From Hortaea werneckii (taxonomy: Eukaryota > Ascomycota > Dothideomycetes > Mycosphaerellales > Teratosphaeriaceae), in the NCBI GenBank assembly GCA_037044905.1, contig JBAOKB010000077.1:186001-250000 (forward strand): a stretch of DNA of 64,000 bases, given 5' to 3'. Position 1 is the first letter of the stretch. Each line of letters starts with the position of its first letter. Shown piece after piece: positions 1 through 10,688 of this stretch. The notes beneath the pieces were generated by a model. It was given only the letters and a program-made list of their open reading frames with translations, did no database searches and was not told the origin of the DNA. Both the position numbers and the translations under genes were made by a program.

Positions 1-1657
1 TAGAATACCACCGGAGCTGGCGAAGAGCCAGGAGCTTTTATCCGACCCTCGAGGAGAACTGGGAAAGCCGCTATTTGCTAAGCTGGTTCCATATGCGGTC
101 CATGTCGCTGCGTCTATCTATGCTGACCGAAGAGATCGCTTGGTTGGCAATACCCTCGTCGCGGAGTATGAAGCGATGACGCAACGAATACACGAACTGC
201 TCTCATCTCTAAGCCTTCCAGGAAGCTTGCAAGCTCTCGAGAAACCACTTGGTCTTCCCCCGGGGCTCGCAAGCCATGCTGAGGAAGTGCGCCAGGCGAA
301 CGGGGTTCAGAGGCTACACGCCACGATTGGTGACACGGAGAAATTGAAAGCTTCGACGCGGGTGCTGTACCAAGAAGGGCTGGACCTGCTACGAACAGAA
401 GCTGGGGAAGACGAGGCAAGCCGACGGAAGTATGGCACCGACCGTTGGAATCGTACGCCGGCTAAAGATGGCATGCCAAAGCTGTACAAGCAGGTCGAAG
501 ACATCCAGGGATATTTGCAGCAGGCGGACAACTCCGATCAGATGGTACAGGAGCGTCTACGGCAGAACGAGTCTCTTATTAGGTTACTAGGCGGCACTAA
601 CAGAGACCTGGAGGACTTCGTCCCGTCAAGTCGGAGAGCGACGATGACTGCCAAGGTTGAGCGGGAGGCCAACCAGCTGCGAGGTTGTCTAAACGAAGTC
701 TCCCGCTTGGAAGCTAGAAGGAAGAGAAAAGTCGAGCAGTTGAGGACAAAAGCCAAAGAGGATGATGTGAGCTCTGATCTCCTTCGGGAGGCCGGGCGGC
801 TGGAACGTGAGTATCCGATGCAACCCGTGAGCGCGGGACAATTCGAGGCACTTTTCGACGAGCGTCTCAACCGCTACCAGGTGGATGAAGAGGAATTGAA
901 GAAGGAAGAGGCCGAGCAAGAGAAACTCCTGACCCGAATACGCGAAGCGAACTCGACGTTCCAAGCCGTGAAGAAGGGCGACACCAGCTCGCGCGAGCGC
1001 GAGCAGGCCCTGCAAGATCTCGAGAACGCGCATATGACGTACAAACAAGTGATGCGGGACCTGGAGACGGGGCGGAAATTCTACAACGACCTCGCAGCCA
1101 TCGTGACCCGGTTCCGCGACGAATGCCGCAACTTTGTCTACACGCGGCGGTCGGAGGCGCAGGTGCTCGAGGCGGACCTGAGCACGAGTATGGAAGGCAT
1201 GCGGATCCAGGAGCAGACGCAGAATCAGCTCCGAGCGGAGAAGGAAGCCCAGCAGGCTGCGCAGCAGAGACAAGCGCGCGGCTTTAACGCCGGAGGCGGT
1301 AGCGGCAGTAATGCACCGTCAGGAGGCAGCACGAGAAGTCCTACGTCCCCGAGCAGCGGCAGCGAGTCTACCGCGACGCCGATGGCGGCCCCGATGCCGC
1401 AGCGGCCGGCGCAGGCCCAACAGCCCCCGGCTGTCGTGGGCTTGCAGACCCCGCAGATCCCGCAGCAGACGACGTGGCAGGAAGGCATGCCGATCGTGTT
1501 CGGGGGACAGCAGGGCAATGCGACAGCGGGAGCTGGCGGCGGCGGCGGCGGCGTCGTCGGGGGTGAGCGACAGCATGTCAACGGCGCGGCTGCGGGGAGT
1601 CCGGAAAAGCAGCAGACGTGGGATCCGAGTCAAGGGTTGAAATTCATGCCGCGGTGA
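1..1657 (+). CDS. palA: PalA/Rim20 pH-response ESCRT adaptor, 3' part (5' end outside window)
   Basis: The reading frame is open from base 2, so the gene starts before the window; about 551 codons are visible. The first ~45 residues contain the end of a Bro1 domain (LVPYAVHVAASIYADRRDRL). Next comes a long, mostly helical, charged segment matching the ALIX/PalA V domain (CRNFVYTRRSEAQVLEADLS near its end). The last ~110 residues are a low-complexity Gly/Ser/Pro/Gln tail typical of this family. In fungi PalA (Rim20 in yeast) binds ESCRT-III Vps32 through Bro1 and YPxL motifs of PacC through the V domain, bringing PacC to its protease at alkaline pH. BRO1/Vps31 is the main alternative; the end of the Bro1 domain and the V-domain motif favour PalA. 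The stop is TGA at 1655-1657, with no intron in the visible part. Confidence 0.87.
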   Translation, partial: RIPPELAKSQELLSDPRGELGKPLFAKLVPYAVHVAASIYADRRDRLVGNTLVAEYEAMTQRIHELLSSLSLPGSLQALEKPLGLPPGLASHAEEVRQANGVQRLHATIGDTEKLKASTRVLYQEGLDLLRTEAGEDEASRRKYGTDRWNRTPAKDGMPKLYKQVEDIQGYLQQADNSDQMVQERLRQNESLIRLLGGTNRDLEDFVPSSRRATMTAKVEREANQLRGCLNEVSRLEARRKRKVEQLRTKAKEDDVSSDLLREAGRLEREYPMQPVSAGQFEALFDERLNRYQVDEEELKKEEAEQEKLLTRIREANSTFQAVKKGDTSSREREQALQDLENAHMTYKQVMRDLETGRKFYNDLAAIVTRFRDECRNFVYTRRSEAQVLEADLSTSMEGMRIQEQTQNQLRAEKEAQQAAQQRQARGFNAGGGSGSNAPSGGSTRSPTSPSSGSESTATPMAAPMPQRPAQAQQPPAVVGLQTPQIPQQTTWQEGMPIVFGGQQGNATAGAGGGGGGVVGGERQHVNGAAAGSPEKQQTWDPSQGLKFMPR

Positions 1658-3487
1658 AAATAAAGATGGGAGGGAGGGAGTTTTTGGGCGTGGCGGGAGG
1701 GAAAATAATGTGAGGAATTCGGGGTCTGTTGCCTGCTTTCGTGTGATGGTTGAGCGATCTTGTGGGATGGGGTGTCTTCCATGGAGGACGATGTTGATCG
1801 TCTACGGCGAGCAGCCAGATGTTATGCTCGAAAGCAGATCGAGAGGCCCTTCCCAAAAATCTTCCAGTGACGAGGTTTGTCTTTGGGAAATCATGGCATC
1901 CAGCTTATATTAGGTATCAAACATCGGTACAGCCCAAATGTAAAGTTAGAAAGCTGAAAGGATTTAAGTCATGTGAGAGAGACTGATGTCGAAAAAACCT
2001 CCACGGTGACAAAAGTATACATTTTTCTCCCTGTTGCGATGCATCATTTACCTACCCACATGACCATCAAGCATCCTTCCCACATCGAAATGCCTGTCCT
2101 CCCGAGAAGAAAGACCATGTGGGAGTAGTTGGAAGGAAGGGCAAATGATGCTTTCGCTGTAGCAGGAAATTACCGCTCTCGGCACGAAAAAGAGCTCCCT
2201 GGTGCTAATGGTGAGGGTGTTGGGTGCAAGTGCGTGGACCGCAAGCCCACAATGATGTAGACGTAGGGCAACCTGTAAGGTGACACGAACAATTATCATG
2301 TTCGAAGCGGGTCGTGGTAATGCTATTGCGTGCCGTCTGGCTCCAAAGCAGACATTGCCGAAGGAAGAGATGGAGTAATGCATCGTTCTTTGGTTTCAGT
2401 GCTGCTGTTCTCTCCGTTCTGAGAAATTGCTCAATAATGAGGCTACTCAGGTGCTCTCCGTCTCACGTCCAAACCCCTGTGGAAAAAGCCACGTGAGAAG
2501 CGCTCGGTGGCAAGGGCTCATTCTTGACATGACACCGTCGCTGTAGTGCACAACGGCAATACTCCGCCGAGTTTGTTGGAAGATTGACTAGCAGGATCAC
2601 CGCCACTTTCCAGGCGATCGGAAAGACCGACTTTACTGGGACGAACAAGCGCTACTGCGGACAGTTCGTTCGTTCGGCATTAGACGGAATTATGTGTGAA
2701 CTTCCCCATGCGGTGGAACCCCCCCTTGTCCCCGGGCTCGGCAGTCCTTCTCCAATCTGCCACATGGCCACCACGACATGGGAGGTGCCGACAGGGGACT
2801 TCGAGGGACTTTTCTTTTGGGGTAGGGTACGCAAAGTACCGATGCTTAACAGACAAAGCCCTTGCATGCGTGCAAGCGAAAGTGCTCCGCGGTCCGAAGA
2901 CTGGCGTGCTCAATTTCCCCCTCTCTCCTCGTCTGTCACGAACGCGGGGTGTGGCGGAGTTCTTCCTATGCGAAGGCGTGTCGCAGTGATTACTACTAAC
3001 AGTAATATGGAAAGGACCCGTTTCTTAATCAAGGCTTTGCCAGGGATGCAGTGCGCTTGGGGGCTCCTTGTCGGCAATCTACGACGCTTATTGTGGCATG
3101 CGCGAGCACGTATAAGGATTGAGTTCACGTTTTATTGCCTTGTCTCGCTTCCACCTGCTGGGGTTCGCTCCAAGCTATGGAGACTACACTCCTAATTCAG
3201 AGCATGTTACAAACTACGTTGATTGACAATGATCGTTTAATGACTACATTCGCCGAAAATGGTCAGTGGACAACGAAAAAGCTTAGTGGGTAGGTGTGCT
3301 TCCTGGAGAGGGCCACAGGAAATTGTCAATCTGTTCGGTTGCGTCGACGTGTCGTCGGCGGCGTGGCTATACATTTAACCTTGTCGGCATGCCGCAGAGG
3401 TGCCGAAATCTGGACAGATGAACAAGGTTCCGGTGCCTTTATCGTTCCATCACTGACAGAAGACGGTCTCAACGGTCTAGTAGTGTA
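1658..3487. other. intergenic, no supported gene
   Basis: This 1.8-kb stretch runs between palA and the transposon island. Open frames here are short, mostly start at non-ATG codons, and show no recognisable domain or convincing splice structure. Base composition is ordinary up to about 3.48 kb, where the AT-rich, TA-dinucleotide-rich island begins. Confidence 0.6.
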
Positions 3488-3794
3488 CAGTCAAAACCCT
3501 CTATAGCAATCGTCAAAATCCAGAGGGTCTTATTGCTATAGAGCCTCTATTGCTACATCAAAAATCACGTGATGAAGTATCTATCTAGTCGACCTTGTTG
3601 TAGGCTCTCTTGATAGCGCTTCTAAAGCACCTTCTTATACTAATTAAGACCTTTAAGCTAGTTACTATTATAGTCGGTAGATTGTTCTTTATGAAGTCGT
3701 AGGCGACTAAGCAACTTAACTACTTCATAAGCGGTAACCCTCTCTAGCTACTCTACGAGCTCATCTTCGGCCTTATCCTCTTGCTAAAGTAGTA
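3488..3794 (-). mobile_element. Fot1/pogo-type DNA transposon, terminal fragment
   Basis: Just inside a TA dinucleotide (3486-3487, the target these elements duplicate) begins CAGTCAAAACCCTCTATAGC, followed by CTATAGAG/CTCTAT motifs typical of Fot1/pogo terminal repeats. Reading inward on the minus strand, 3794 to about 3565 encodes the C-terminal end of a transposase: a charged stretch (EDKAEDELVE), a helix (LERVTAYEVVKLLSRLRLH), and the end QGRLDRYF close to the stop. Several codons expected to be Gln are TAG, as after CpA-to-TpA mutation (RIP). The rest of the transposase is missing, because the copy is cut at 3795 by the LTR element. No matching second half is visible beyond 10688. Confidence 0.7.
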
Positions 3795-4216
3795 TGTTGC
3801 GACCCTACAAAGTAGTGTTACGGGTTTAGAGCTCTTTAGAACAAATGTGTTAAGACAACTAGGTTATAGGATAATTAATTGTAACAAGGCTATAAGGTCT
3901 CTACCTAATAGTCGGATTACAACATAAGTTAAACACACGAACTCCTAGTAAGAAACGTGCCTAGTTATATATATAAGAGATTCGTGTCTTTATGCAACAT
4001 GCTCCGTTACTCTATTGTGCTCCGTGGTTCCTAAGTACTAAGCACCGCTAAGCCTTGCTCTCTTGCTCCGTCTTGCTTAGCTGCTACTAAGCGCTAAGCG
4101 CTACTAAGCACCTCCCGTAACTCTTGTTACGTAATCCTTCTTTGCTCTGTCCCGTGCTTAAGTTCCCTACTAAGCGTTCTATTATATACCCTTCCTAGTA
4201 TATAGTGTTCGTAACA
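3795..4216 (-). repeat. 3' LTR (left copy)
   Basis: 422 bp bounded on the minus strand by TGTTACGAACAC at 4216 and ...GGGTCGCAACA at 3795, the usual TG...CA ends. Bases 3795-3994 align without gaps to 10277-10476, with about 22 differences counted by eye, mostly TA here against TG or CA there, so this copy is the more RIP-mutated. A TATA-like run lies at about 3966-3976. Bases 3995-4216 (U3) carry repeated GCTTAG/CTAAGC motifs and match the other LTR poorly. Confidence 0.85.
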
Positions 4217-4232
4217 CTATCCCCCCTCTAGG
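4217..4232 (-). other. polypurine tract
   Basis: On the minus strand a purine-rich stretch (AGAGGGGGGATAG) directly precedes the TGTT start of the 3' LTR. This is where a plus-strand priming tract belongs, and it fixes the element's orientation and the inner LTR boundary. Confidence 0.65.
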
Positions 4233-4291
4233 TTTAGCTCGTCCCGAGCTTATTTCTTTATGTCCTTCTGTCTTCTTTTCCTTAGACAACG

Positions 4292-4891
4292 ATGCCTAAA
4301 TTAAAGAAATCTTCGACTACCCGCCGTTACGAACTCTTCGACTTTATCGACTCTTACGGCTTAGTTCTAGACATAGTTCGCAAGTGCTCTTAGTGTCGAC
4401 AGTCTAGTCGTGTCTATAAAGTATATATTCGGTCGGGCAAATGCGCTTCTTGTATTCGTCGCAATATTTCCGAGTACGATGTTCGAGTTACCGAGAATAA
4501 GTTTTCTCGTCTTCGTCGCGAGCGGGAACGCTTGCGCAAGGCTATAGAGTCTGCTCGTACTAAGGCAATAGTAGCTTAGTAGCGAGTTGTAGAAGCGTAG
4601 GCGGAGGCAAGCCGTTCGTTATCGAAGGAAATGCGTCTTCGAAAGCAACTAGATGCTTTAGAGACTAAAGAGGGTAAAGCTATCGTAGTTAAAGAGCGGA
4701 ACATCGAGCTTTAGGAGTAGTAAGAGGGCGGTCTTAAGACATTGCTCCCTAACTTTCCTCCTAAGAATCCTAGTCCTAATCTCGCCTTAAATCCTCTTAT
4801 ATAGAACGCTCTAGAAGGTACTATAGACGACTTCTAGAACGACTTCCTTAACGACGTTAGTAATACTAGCGTAGCATCTTCGGGCAATTAA
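4292..4891 (+). pseudogene. opposite-strand accessory ORF inside the retrotransposon, RIP-broken
   Basis: A 199-codon frame starts with ATG at 4292 (MPKLKKSSTTRRYELFDFID) and ends with TAA at 4889-4891. It is interrupted only by TAG codons, where CAG or TGG is expected. The N-terminal half has paired cysteines and a basic region (SGKCASCIRRN), with tyrosines where further cysteines would be expected (TGY to TAY). The second half is Lys/Glu/Arg-rich, predicted coiled coil. It is coded opposite to gag-pol, between the chromodomain end and the 3' LTR, and overlaps the 3' end of pol tail to tail. I recall similar Cys-cluster plus coiled-coil hypothetical proteins in fungal repeats, but their function is unknown to me. 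Confidence 0.65.
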
Positions 4892-7800
4892 GGTTAGTAA
4901 GTAGTTCCTATGTGTTTTCGTCGTTAGAGTATCCTTTCTATTTAATAAGGTATCGCTAACTCTTTTTGTTATAGTCCTCGATTTTTTCGACTTCGTATTC
5001 GTTATCTTCCTGTTTCTAGTAATAGAACGTAGTTTGTAGCGTGGCGTCGGGGTGTGCGGGTTCTAGCAAGGATATGTAGAATACTAGATGGATTTTGGCG
5101 TCTAGTAGGAGTTTAAGTCGATAGCTAACTACGCCTTTTCGTTCGGCAATTAAAAATGGTCCGACTTTAACATAATCTAGTTTTTTCGTTTTCCGCTTTG
5201 TCTTTAGGTTCTTCGTTAGAAGATATACCTTATCCCCCTTCTTAAGCTAAGGTGCCGTTTTTGATTCCTTAAATCGCTGCTTTTGAATTCGCCGTTACGA
5301 ATGTCGGATTACATCTCGGGCAATCTTGTGTACCTTTCGCAATTCTCCTACTATTACTATAGCTCTATCGGCTTTTACTAACGTCCTTGGTTCTATAAAC
5401 AAATTGGGTAGTTTCCTATAATTAAGGAAAAATGGCGTATGTTTTGTTGTCTCTAAAGCATTGTTGTTTAATGCTAACTATGCCATTAGTAATAGTAAAA
5501 CCCAATTGTTTTGTGCGTAGTTAACGTAGTGCCGTAAATATGTCTCGAGTGTCTAATTTGTTCTTTCGGTTTAACTATCTGTCTCCGGGTAGAATGCTGT
5601 CGATAGCTTATACTTAATTCCAATTTGTCCCATAAGCGATTTCTAGAAGTTTAATGTAAATAGCTTATCTCTGTCGGTAATAAAGCTTTCTAGAATTCTA
5701 TAATATCTAATAAGCCTATCTAGTACGAGGTATATAAGTTCTATAGCTATTATTAACTCCTTGTACGGTATAAAATGTGCATACTTAGTTAAGGTGTCTA
5801 CTATAACAAGTATTGAATTATAAATAACTTCGGTAGCTAAGTCCTTAGACGGTAGTAACTTAGTAATAAAGTCTATTGTAACCTCTCTCTATAGTATGTC
5901 CGAAGGTTCTCGGAACTAGAGATTGCTATATTTCGTATGTCGTAATGCCTTGTTCTTTTAGTAACTGTCGCATTATTTAATATAATCGGTAACCTTTTTC
6001 CGCATCTATAGGAAAGCAAAGTTCCGTCTAATTAAGTCGATTGTCCTCGTAATTCCTAGGTATCCTGTAGTTTAGCTATTATAGTAGTCTTTAATACATT
6101 CGTATTCCTTTTCCGGTAGAACCTAGTACTTCCTATGTTCGATAGGGAATTCTTCTTGTTTATCTCGTAGAACTTAGAGTATGTTATTAAACTCCTATGT
6201 ATTCGTAGTAAGGCTTCTATCCTTGTTAACTTTAAGTATTGCTTTCGAATTTTGCTCCTTGCCTTCTATATAGTCGCTTCTTCTACTTAGCGCATCTACG
6301 CGCCTATTGTCTTTTCCTAGTATATACTAGATATCGAACTTATATTGTCCGAGTAGCTCTAACCATCTACACTGTCGACGCGATAGATCCTTAATAGTTG
6401 TAAAGTATTAAAGGTTCTTGTAGTCGGTATATATCGTTAGTCCTATAGCTCCTTCGTAGTAAACTCTCTAGTGTCGCAATACTACAACAATCGCTAATAG
6501 TTCCTTGTCGTAGATTTCGTAGTTCTATTCCGCTAGCGTTATCTTTCTCGAGTAATACGCTACTAGGTGTCTTTTGCCGTTATGTTCTTAAGTAAGGCAA
6601 GCACCTATCGCTAAATCGGATACGTCGGTTTCGACTTATACTAGTTTCTTAATATCGAACAGTATAAGTGTCGGTAATTGTATACATGCTTGTTTAAGTT
6701 GTTAGAATGCCTTTTCTTGCTTCTCTGTCTATACGAACCTAGTGTCCTTTTTCGTAAGACTTGTAAGTAGGATTATAAGCTTAGAGTATCCTTCGACAAA
6801 CTTCCTATTATAGTTTGCGAGTCCTAGGAAGGCTTAGATATCCTTAACGGTCTTTGGCGTTAGCTATTCCTCGATGGATTGTACTTTCTTCGGGTCTATC
6901 TTGATTCTAGTAGTATTAATAATAAATCCTAGGAATTCGATTTCCTTCTTATAGAATTTACATTTCTCGGGTACGGTCTTAAAGTCTACTATACTAAGTC
7001 GTTCTAGCACTGCTCGTACATCTTTAGTATATTGTTCTCGGTTTCCTTAGGTAAAGATTAGGATGTCGTCGACATACGCTATAACGGTAATGTTAAGTAG
7101 GTCCCGTAATACATCGTTAACGAGCTGCTAATATATCGCTAGGGCATTCGTAAGTCCTATTAGCATAACTCGAAATTAATAGAGTCCGTAGCGTGTCCTA
7201 AAAGCTGTTTTCTATTCTTCCCTCTTAGCTATTTGTACTACATAGAATGCGTCTCGTAAATCGATTTTCGAGTACTAGTTTGCTCTAGTAAGTCGGTCTT
7301 ATATTTCCTCGATGTTAGGTAGTAGATATTAATTTTTGACCGTAACTTCGTTAAGTCGTCGATAGTCGATTACTATTCGTAGTTTTCCTCCTTTCTTTAG
7401 AACGAACATTGCTAGTAAAGCGGCTAGCGATTAGGATTTCTCTATCTATCCTTTGTCGCTCTTTTCTTTTAGCTATCGTCGTTACTCTTCGAGCTCTTTT
7501 TCGGATAACCTATATAGTAGCCCCTATAGTATATCTTTGCCGGGCTAAAGTTGTATTCGGTAATCCTATAGTTAATGTCTAGGTAAGGCGGCTAATCCTT
7601 CCTCTTCCTAGAAGAGCGGTTTCTATTTCTTAAACTCTTTAGGGATTTCTAGAGGTACGTTAGTTCTCCCTTTATCTCTTACCTTATAACCTAACTAGGC
7701 TAGCTTAGTATCTATAGAGACTATCTCCTTGCTATTTCTGTCGGAGTATGTTGTCGGTTAACGTTCTAATTCGTAGAACTGTCTTTCCTTATCTACTATC

Positions 7801-10237
7801 GCACGCTATCGATATATAGGGTAGATGTCGGTAACGCAACCGTATCGCTCGAACTTAAGTACTCTTTTCCTCTAATCTATTAGAGGGTTATGCTTCTCTA
7901 ACTAAGGTGTCCCTATTACGACATCGTAACTAGCTATATTAACGATATCTAGGCTAATAGTCTCGTAGTGCTGTTAGATAGCTAGGACTAGCGGTATTGT
8001 TTCGCTGTCTACTTCGGATAGGGGTAATCCATCTACGACTATTAACTTGTATCCGCCGTCTTTCTTTCGTCGGGTAGCGATCCCGTTTCGCTAGACAAAG
8101 CTAGTCGATATAAAGTTTCCGCTAGCTCCGGAATCGATTATAGCTTATGTTAGGTGTCTATTAACAATACATTTAGTACGGAATACCGGTACTACTAATA
8201 CTATAGGAGCTTCGATAATGTTTACTTCCTAGCGACTACTCCTATCGGCAGGGATCCTTCGTTTTTTAAATAGTATCCTAGCGAGTTAGTATCTTCGAGA
8301 CAGACTTCCTAATTAAGGGGTCTATGTCGTGGGCCTAGGATAACCTTTCCCTATATTATTAATACCTTAATTTGTCCTTTAACAGTAGCTTTAACGTACC
8401 CTAGTATTATGTTTCTCTATATCGGTAATTGTACTAGTTGCCCGATAGGTCTTATCTCCTATTGGCTTGCTAACTTAGTTAACTTCTGTTTCATTGCTTC
8501 TAACGATATAAGGTCTTCCTAATATGCTTCCTAGATCCGGTGTAATTCGTAGAATCGTCCTTTAACTACTTGTATTCGTTCTCTAAGCCTTCTTAGGATA
8601 TAGATTCCGTTAGGCGTAATGTAGCTTCTATTAGGTTAAAACGTACTTCTAATCGGTAGTCGTTCTTGTACGTATACTACTACGTCGTAGTTAACGTTAG
8701 TAAGTCGATAGTTCTAGAATATTGCTCTAATCCGATTAAGTATGTTGTTAAATTCGATCGGATAAAGTCGTCGTTTTCCTTGGATCCTAGGAAATATATT
8801 TTTAAGCTAGCTCGCGATAAAGAGGATCATTTTCTTAGCTAGTCCTACTCCTAAGACTTCGAAGCGATATAGTTCGAGGTTATCGGGTTTATCGTCGTCG
8901 GTATATTCTTTCTCCGACGAGCTATTATCTTGTACTACAACTGTTTGCGTAATTATCTGTAGTTGTTCTAGGTTTGGTCCCGTTAATTCTAGGGCGATAT
9001 CGTTATTTTGTAGAGATTCTTCTTCCTCTAGTAGTTCTTCTTCCTACTTAGGGGGTATGTTTTCTTGTAGAGTTGCGTCCTCCCAATTAAATAGTAGTAG
9101 AGACCTTCCTCTCTAGGAATTTCCTAAGTCTCTTATCTGCTATAGTAGCTACCTCCGTATTATTATGTTAAATTCTATCCTAGCCTTGCGTAGCTTCTTA
9201 GGATAGTAACTACTTGCTAGCTTGTCTAACTTATAGGTTTTATAGTAGTCGTCGTAACAACCCGTCTAATGTATAGCCTTATAGTCTAGTTCCGTCTTCG
9301 GTTCCTTAACGAGTTTTAATACATCGTAGGCGCCTCGTCTATCGTTTGCTTCGTTAATAAGTTCCTTTACTAGCATTATGTTAAGTTACTCCTACGGTCG
9401 TACCTTTCGTCCGCGGTAGTCTCGTACGTAATGCCTTATCTTGTAGTAGTTGTAGTACTCCGGTCCTTCTCGTTTCTTTCCTCTATTACTGTTCCCTTAG
9501 AACTTCCCTTTACCCTTAGCTCCTCGTATACCTTTTCCTTTTGGCTTACGCTAGATAATATCTAATTCTATAGCATTAGGATCGCGACGAGACCCTCTAG
9601 TCTAGCTAGTAGAGTTGTAGCTAGATCGTCCGCGATACTGTCTATTATAGCGTTTTTCTATCTTCCTCTCGTAGAGCCTATCGTTAATTTCGATAGCGTC
9701 CTAAATCATTAGTTCGAGAGTGTCGTAAGATGTACCTAAGCGCATACGTTTATCCTTAACGTCGTCCTTAAGTCTAGTATAATACATAGTAAGTAAGGCT
9801 TAGTTATCCTAACTAGTTTTGCCTAAATACTCCCTAAACTTAGCGGTATATTGCGAAGTAGACGTCTTCTGTTTTAAGTATTATATAACTTGGATAGCGA
9901 CTTGTTTTTCGTTACTTAACCTATAAATATTTCGAATAGCTTTAACATAATTGTCCTAGCTATTAAAGATTCCTTCGGTGTCGATATTCTAGTATAAGAC
10001 TTCGTGCAACCTAGGTCGAATCTATTGTTAGACTTGTCCCCTAAGGTAAGAGGATGCAAGTAAGGTCTTCTTAGGATCCTAGGTAATGTTTTCGAAACGA
10101 AAGTAAAGTGCCATTTAGTTAAGCTAATCGTCGAGCTTCGATCGATCGCTATAGTAATAGTCCGGTTTAGCGACTTTGATATTGTTGTCGTAGGTACGCT
10201 GCTAAACGCTAGTGTCTTAGTTCTCGGATGGAGCCAT
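4850..10237 (-). pseudogene. gag-pol polyprotein remnant of the Gypsy element
   Basis: The frame starts with ATG at 10237 and is interrupted throughout by TAG/TAA. Landmarks on the minus strand: a gag matrix-like region; a zinc knuckle at about 9405-9470 whose cysteines have mostly become Tyr; an aspartic protease site IIDSGASGNF at about 8107-8136; reverse transcriptase with FRTRYGLY near 7190 and the catalytic YVDD at 7065-7076; RNase H (ETDVSDLAIGA) near 6610-6640; an integrase zinc-binding region at about 5935-6085; an integrase core beginning near 5850-5880; a C-terminal GPY-type module (FYISLLEPAHPDA) near 5030-5110; and a chromodomain (EYEVEKI, YLIK.KGY) at about 4890-4990. Pro-to-Leu, His-to-Tyr and Trp-to-stop changes match CpA-to-TpA mutation. 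No intact product is possible. Confidence 0.88.
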
Positions 10238-10276
10238 TGTTGTCTAAGGTACAAAGTTCCTTAAGGGTGTTCAAAG

Positions 10277-10688
10277 TGTTGCGACCCTACGAAGTAGTGT
10301 TACGGATTTAGAGCTCTTTGGAACAAATGTGTCAAGACAACTAGGTTGTGGGATAACTAGTTGTGACAAGGCTGTTGGTTCTCTACCTAACAGTCGGATA
10401 GCAACATAAGTTGAACACACGAACTCCTAATGAGAAACGTGCCTGGTTATATACATAAGAGATTCGTGTCTTCATGTACCTGATCGCCTAGTCGCTCAGC
10501 GATCAGTTGCTCAGTGATCGCTTGGTCGCTCGTCGACCGGTCGACCACTTGCATATATGCAGTCGGTCGCCTGCCAAGGCAGCGCTCCTCTGCATACACG
10601 TCACGTGACTCTTCTCTTCTCTGGCCCCTACTGGCCAATCGCTTCGGGTCTGGCCGTCTTGTGACCGTGCTTGTAACATGGCGCCCCG
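10277..10688 (-). repeat. 5' LTR (right copy), U3 divergent
   Basis: 10277-10476 is the less mutated partner of 3795-3994. Beyond 10476 similarity to the left LTR drops sharply, but a plausible outer end TGTTACAAGCAC (minus strand, ending at 10688) resembles the left LTR start TGTTACGAACAC, giving a 412-bp LTR. This U3 region carries its own GATCGC/CTCAG repeats and a CACGTGAC palindrome. The outer boundary at 10688 is inference; the homology to 10476 is directly visible. Confidence 0.65.

Larger units (their letters stand above)
3795..10688 (-). mobile_element. Ty3/Gypsy chromovirus-type LTR retrotransposon, RIP-mutated
   Basis: The element is about 6.9 kb and runs right to left: LTR (10688-10277), gag-pol (10237 to about 4850), a plus-strand ORF (4292-4891), a polypurine tract, then LTR (4216-3795). 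Domain order gag, protease, reverse transcriptase, RNase H, integrase, chromodomain is the Ty3/Gypsy order. CpA is almost absent from the coding body while CpG is common, and CAG, CAA and TGG codons have become TAG/TAA throughout. That pattern is RIP, not CpG deamination. The copy cannot make intact protein. The two ends are not a clean pair: only about 200 bp of LTR aligns well, and no target-site duplication is visible. Confidence 0.9.

Noticed and set aside
2584..3195. 203-codon plus-strand frame in the palA downstream region
   Set aside because: It starts at TTG, has no domain and overlaps several equally long frames; composition is not protein-like.
9916..10254. 112-codon open frame on the minus strand at the start of the Gypsy element
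   Set aside because: It is out of frame with the gag start at 10237. The gag frame, although interrupted by TAG stops, carries the conserved content; this frame is open only because it is a shadow.
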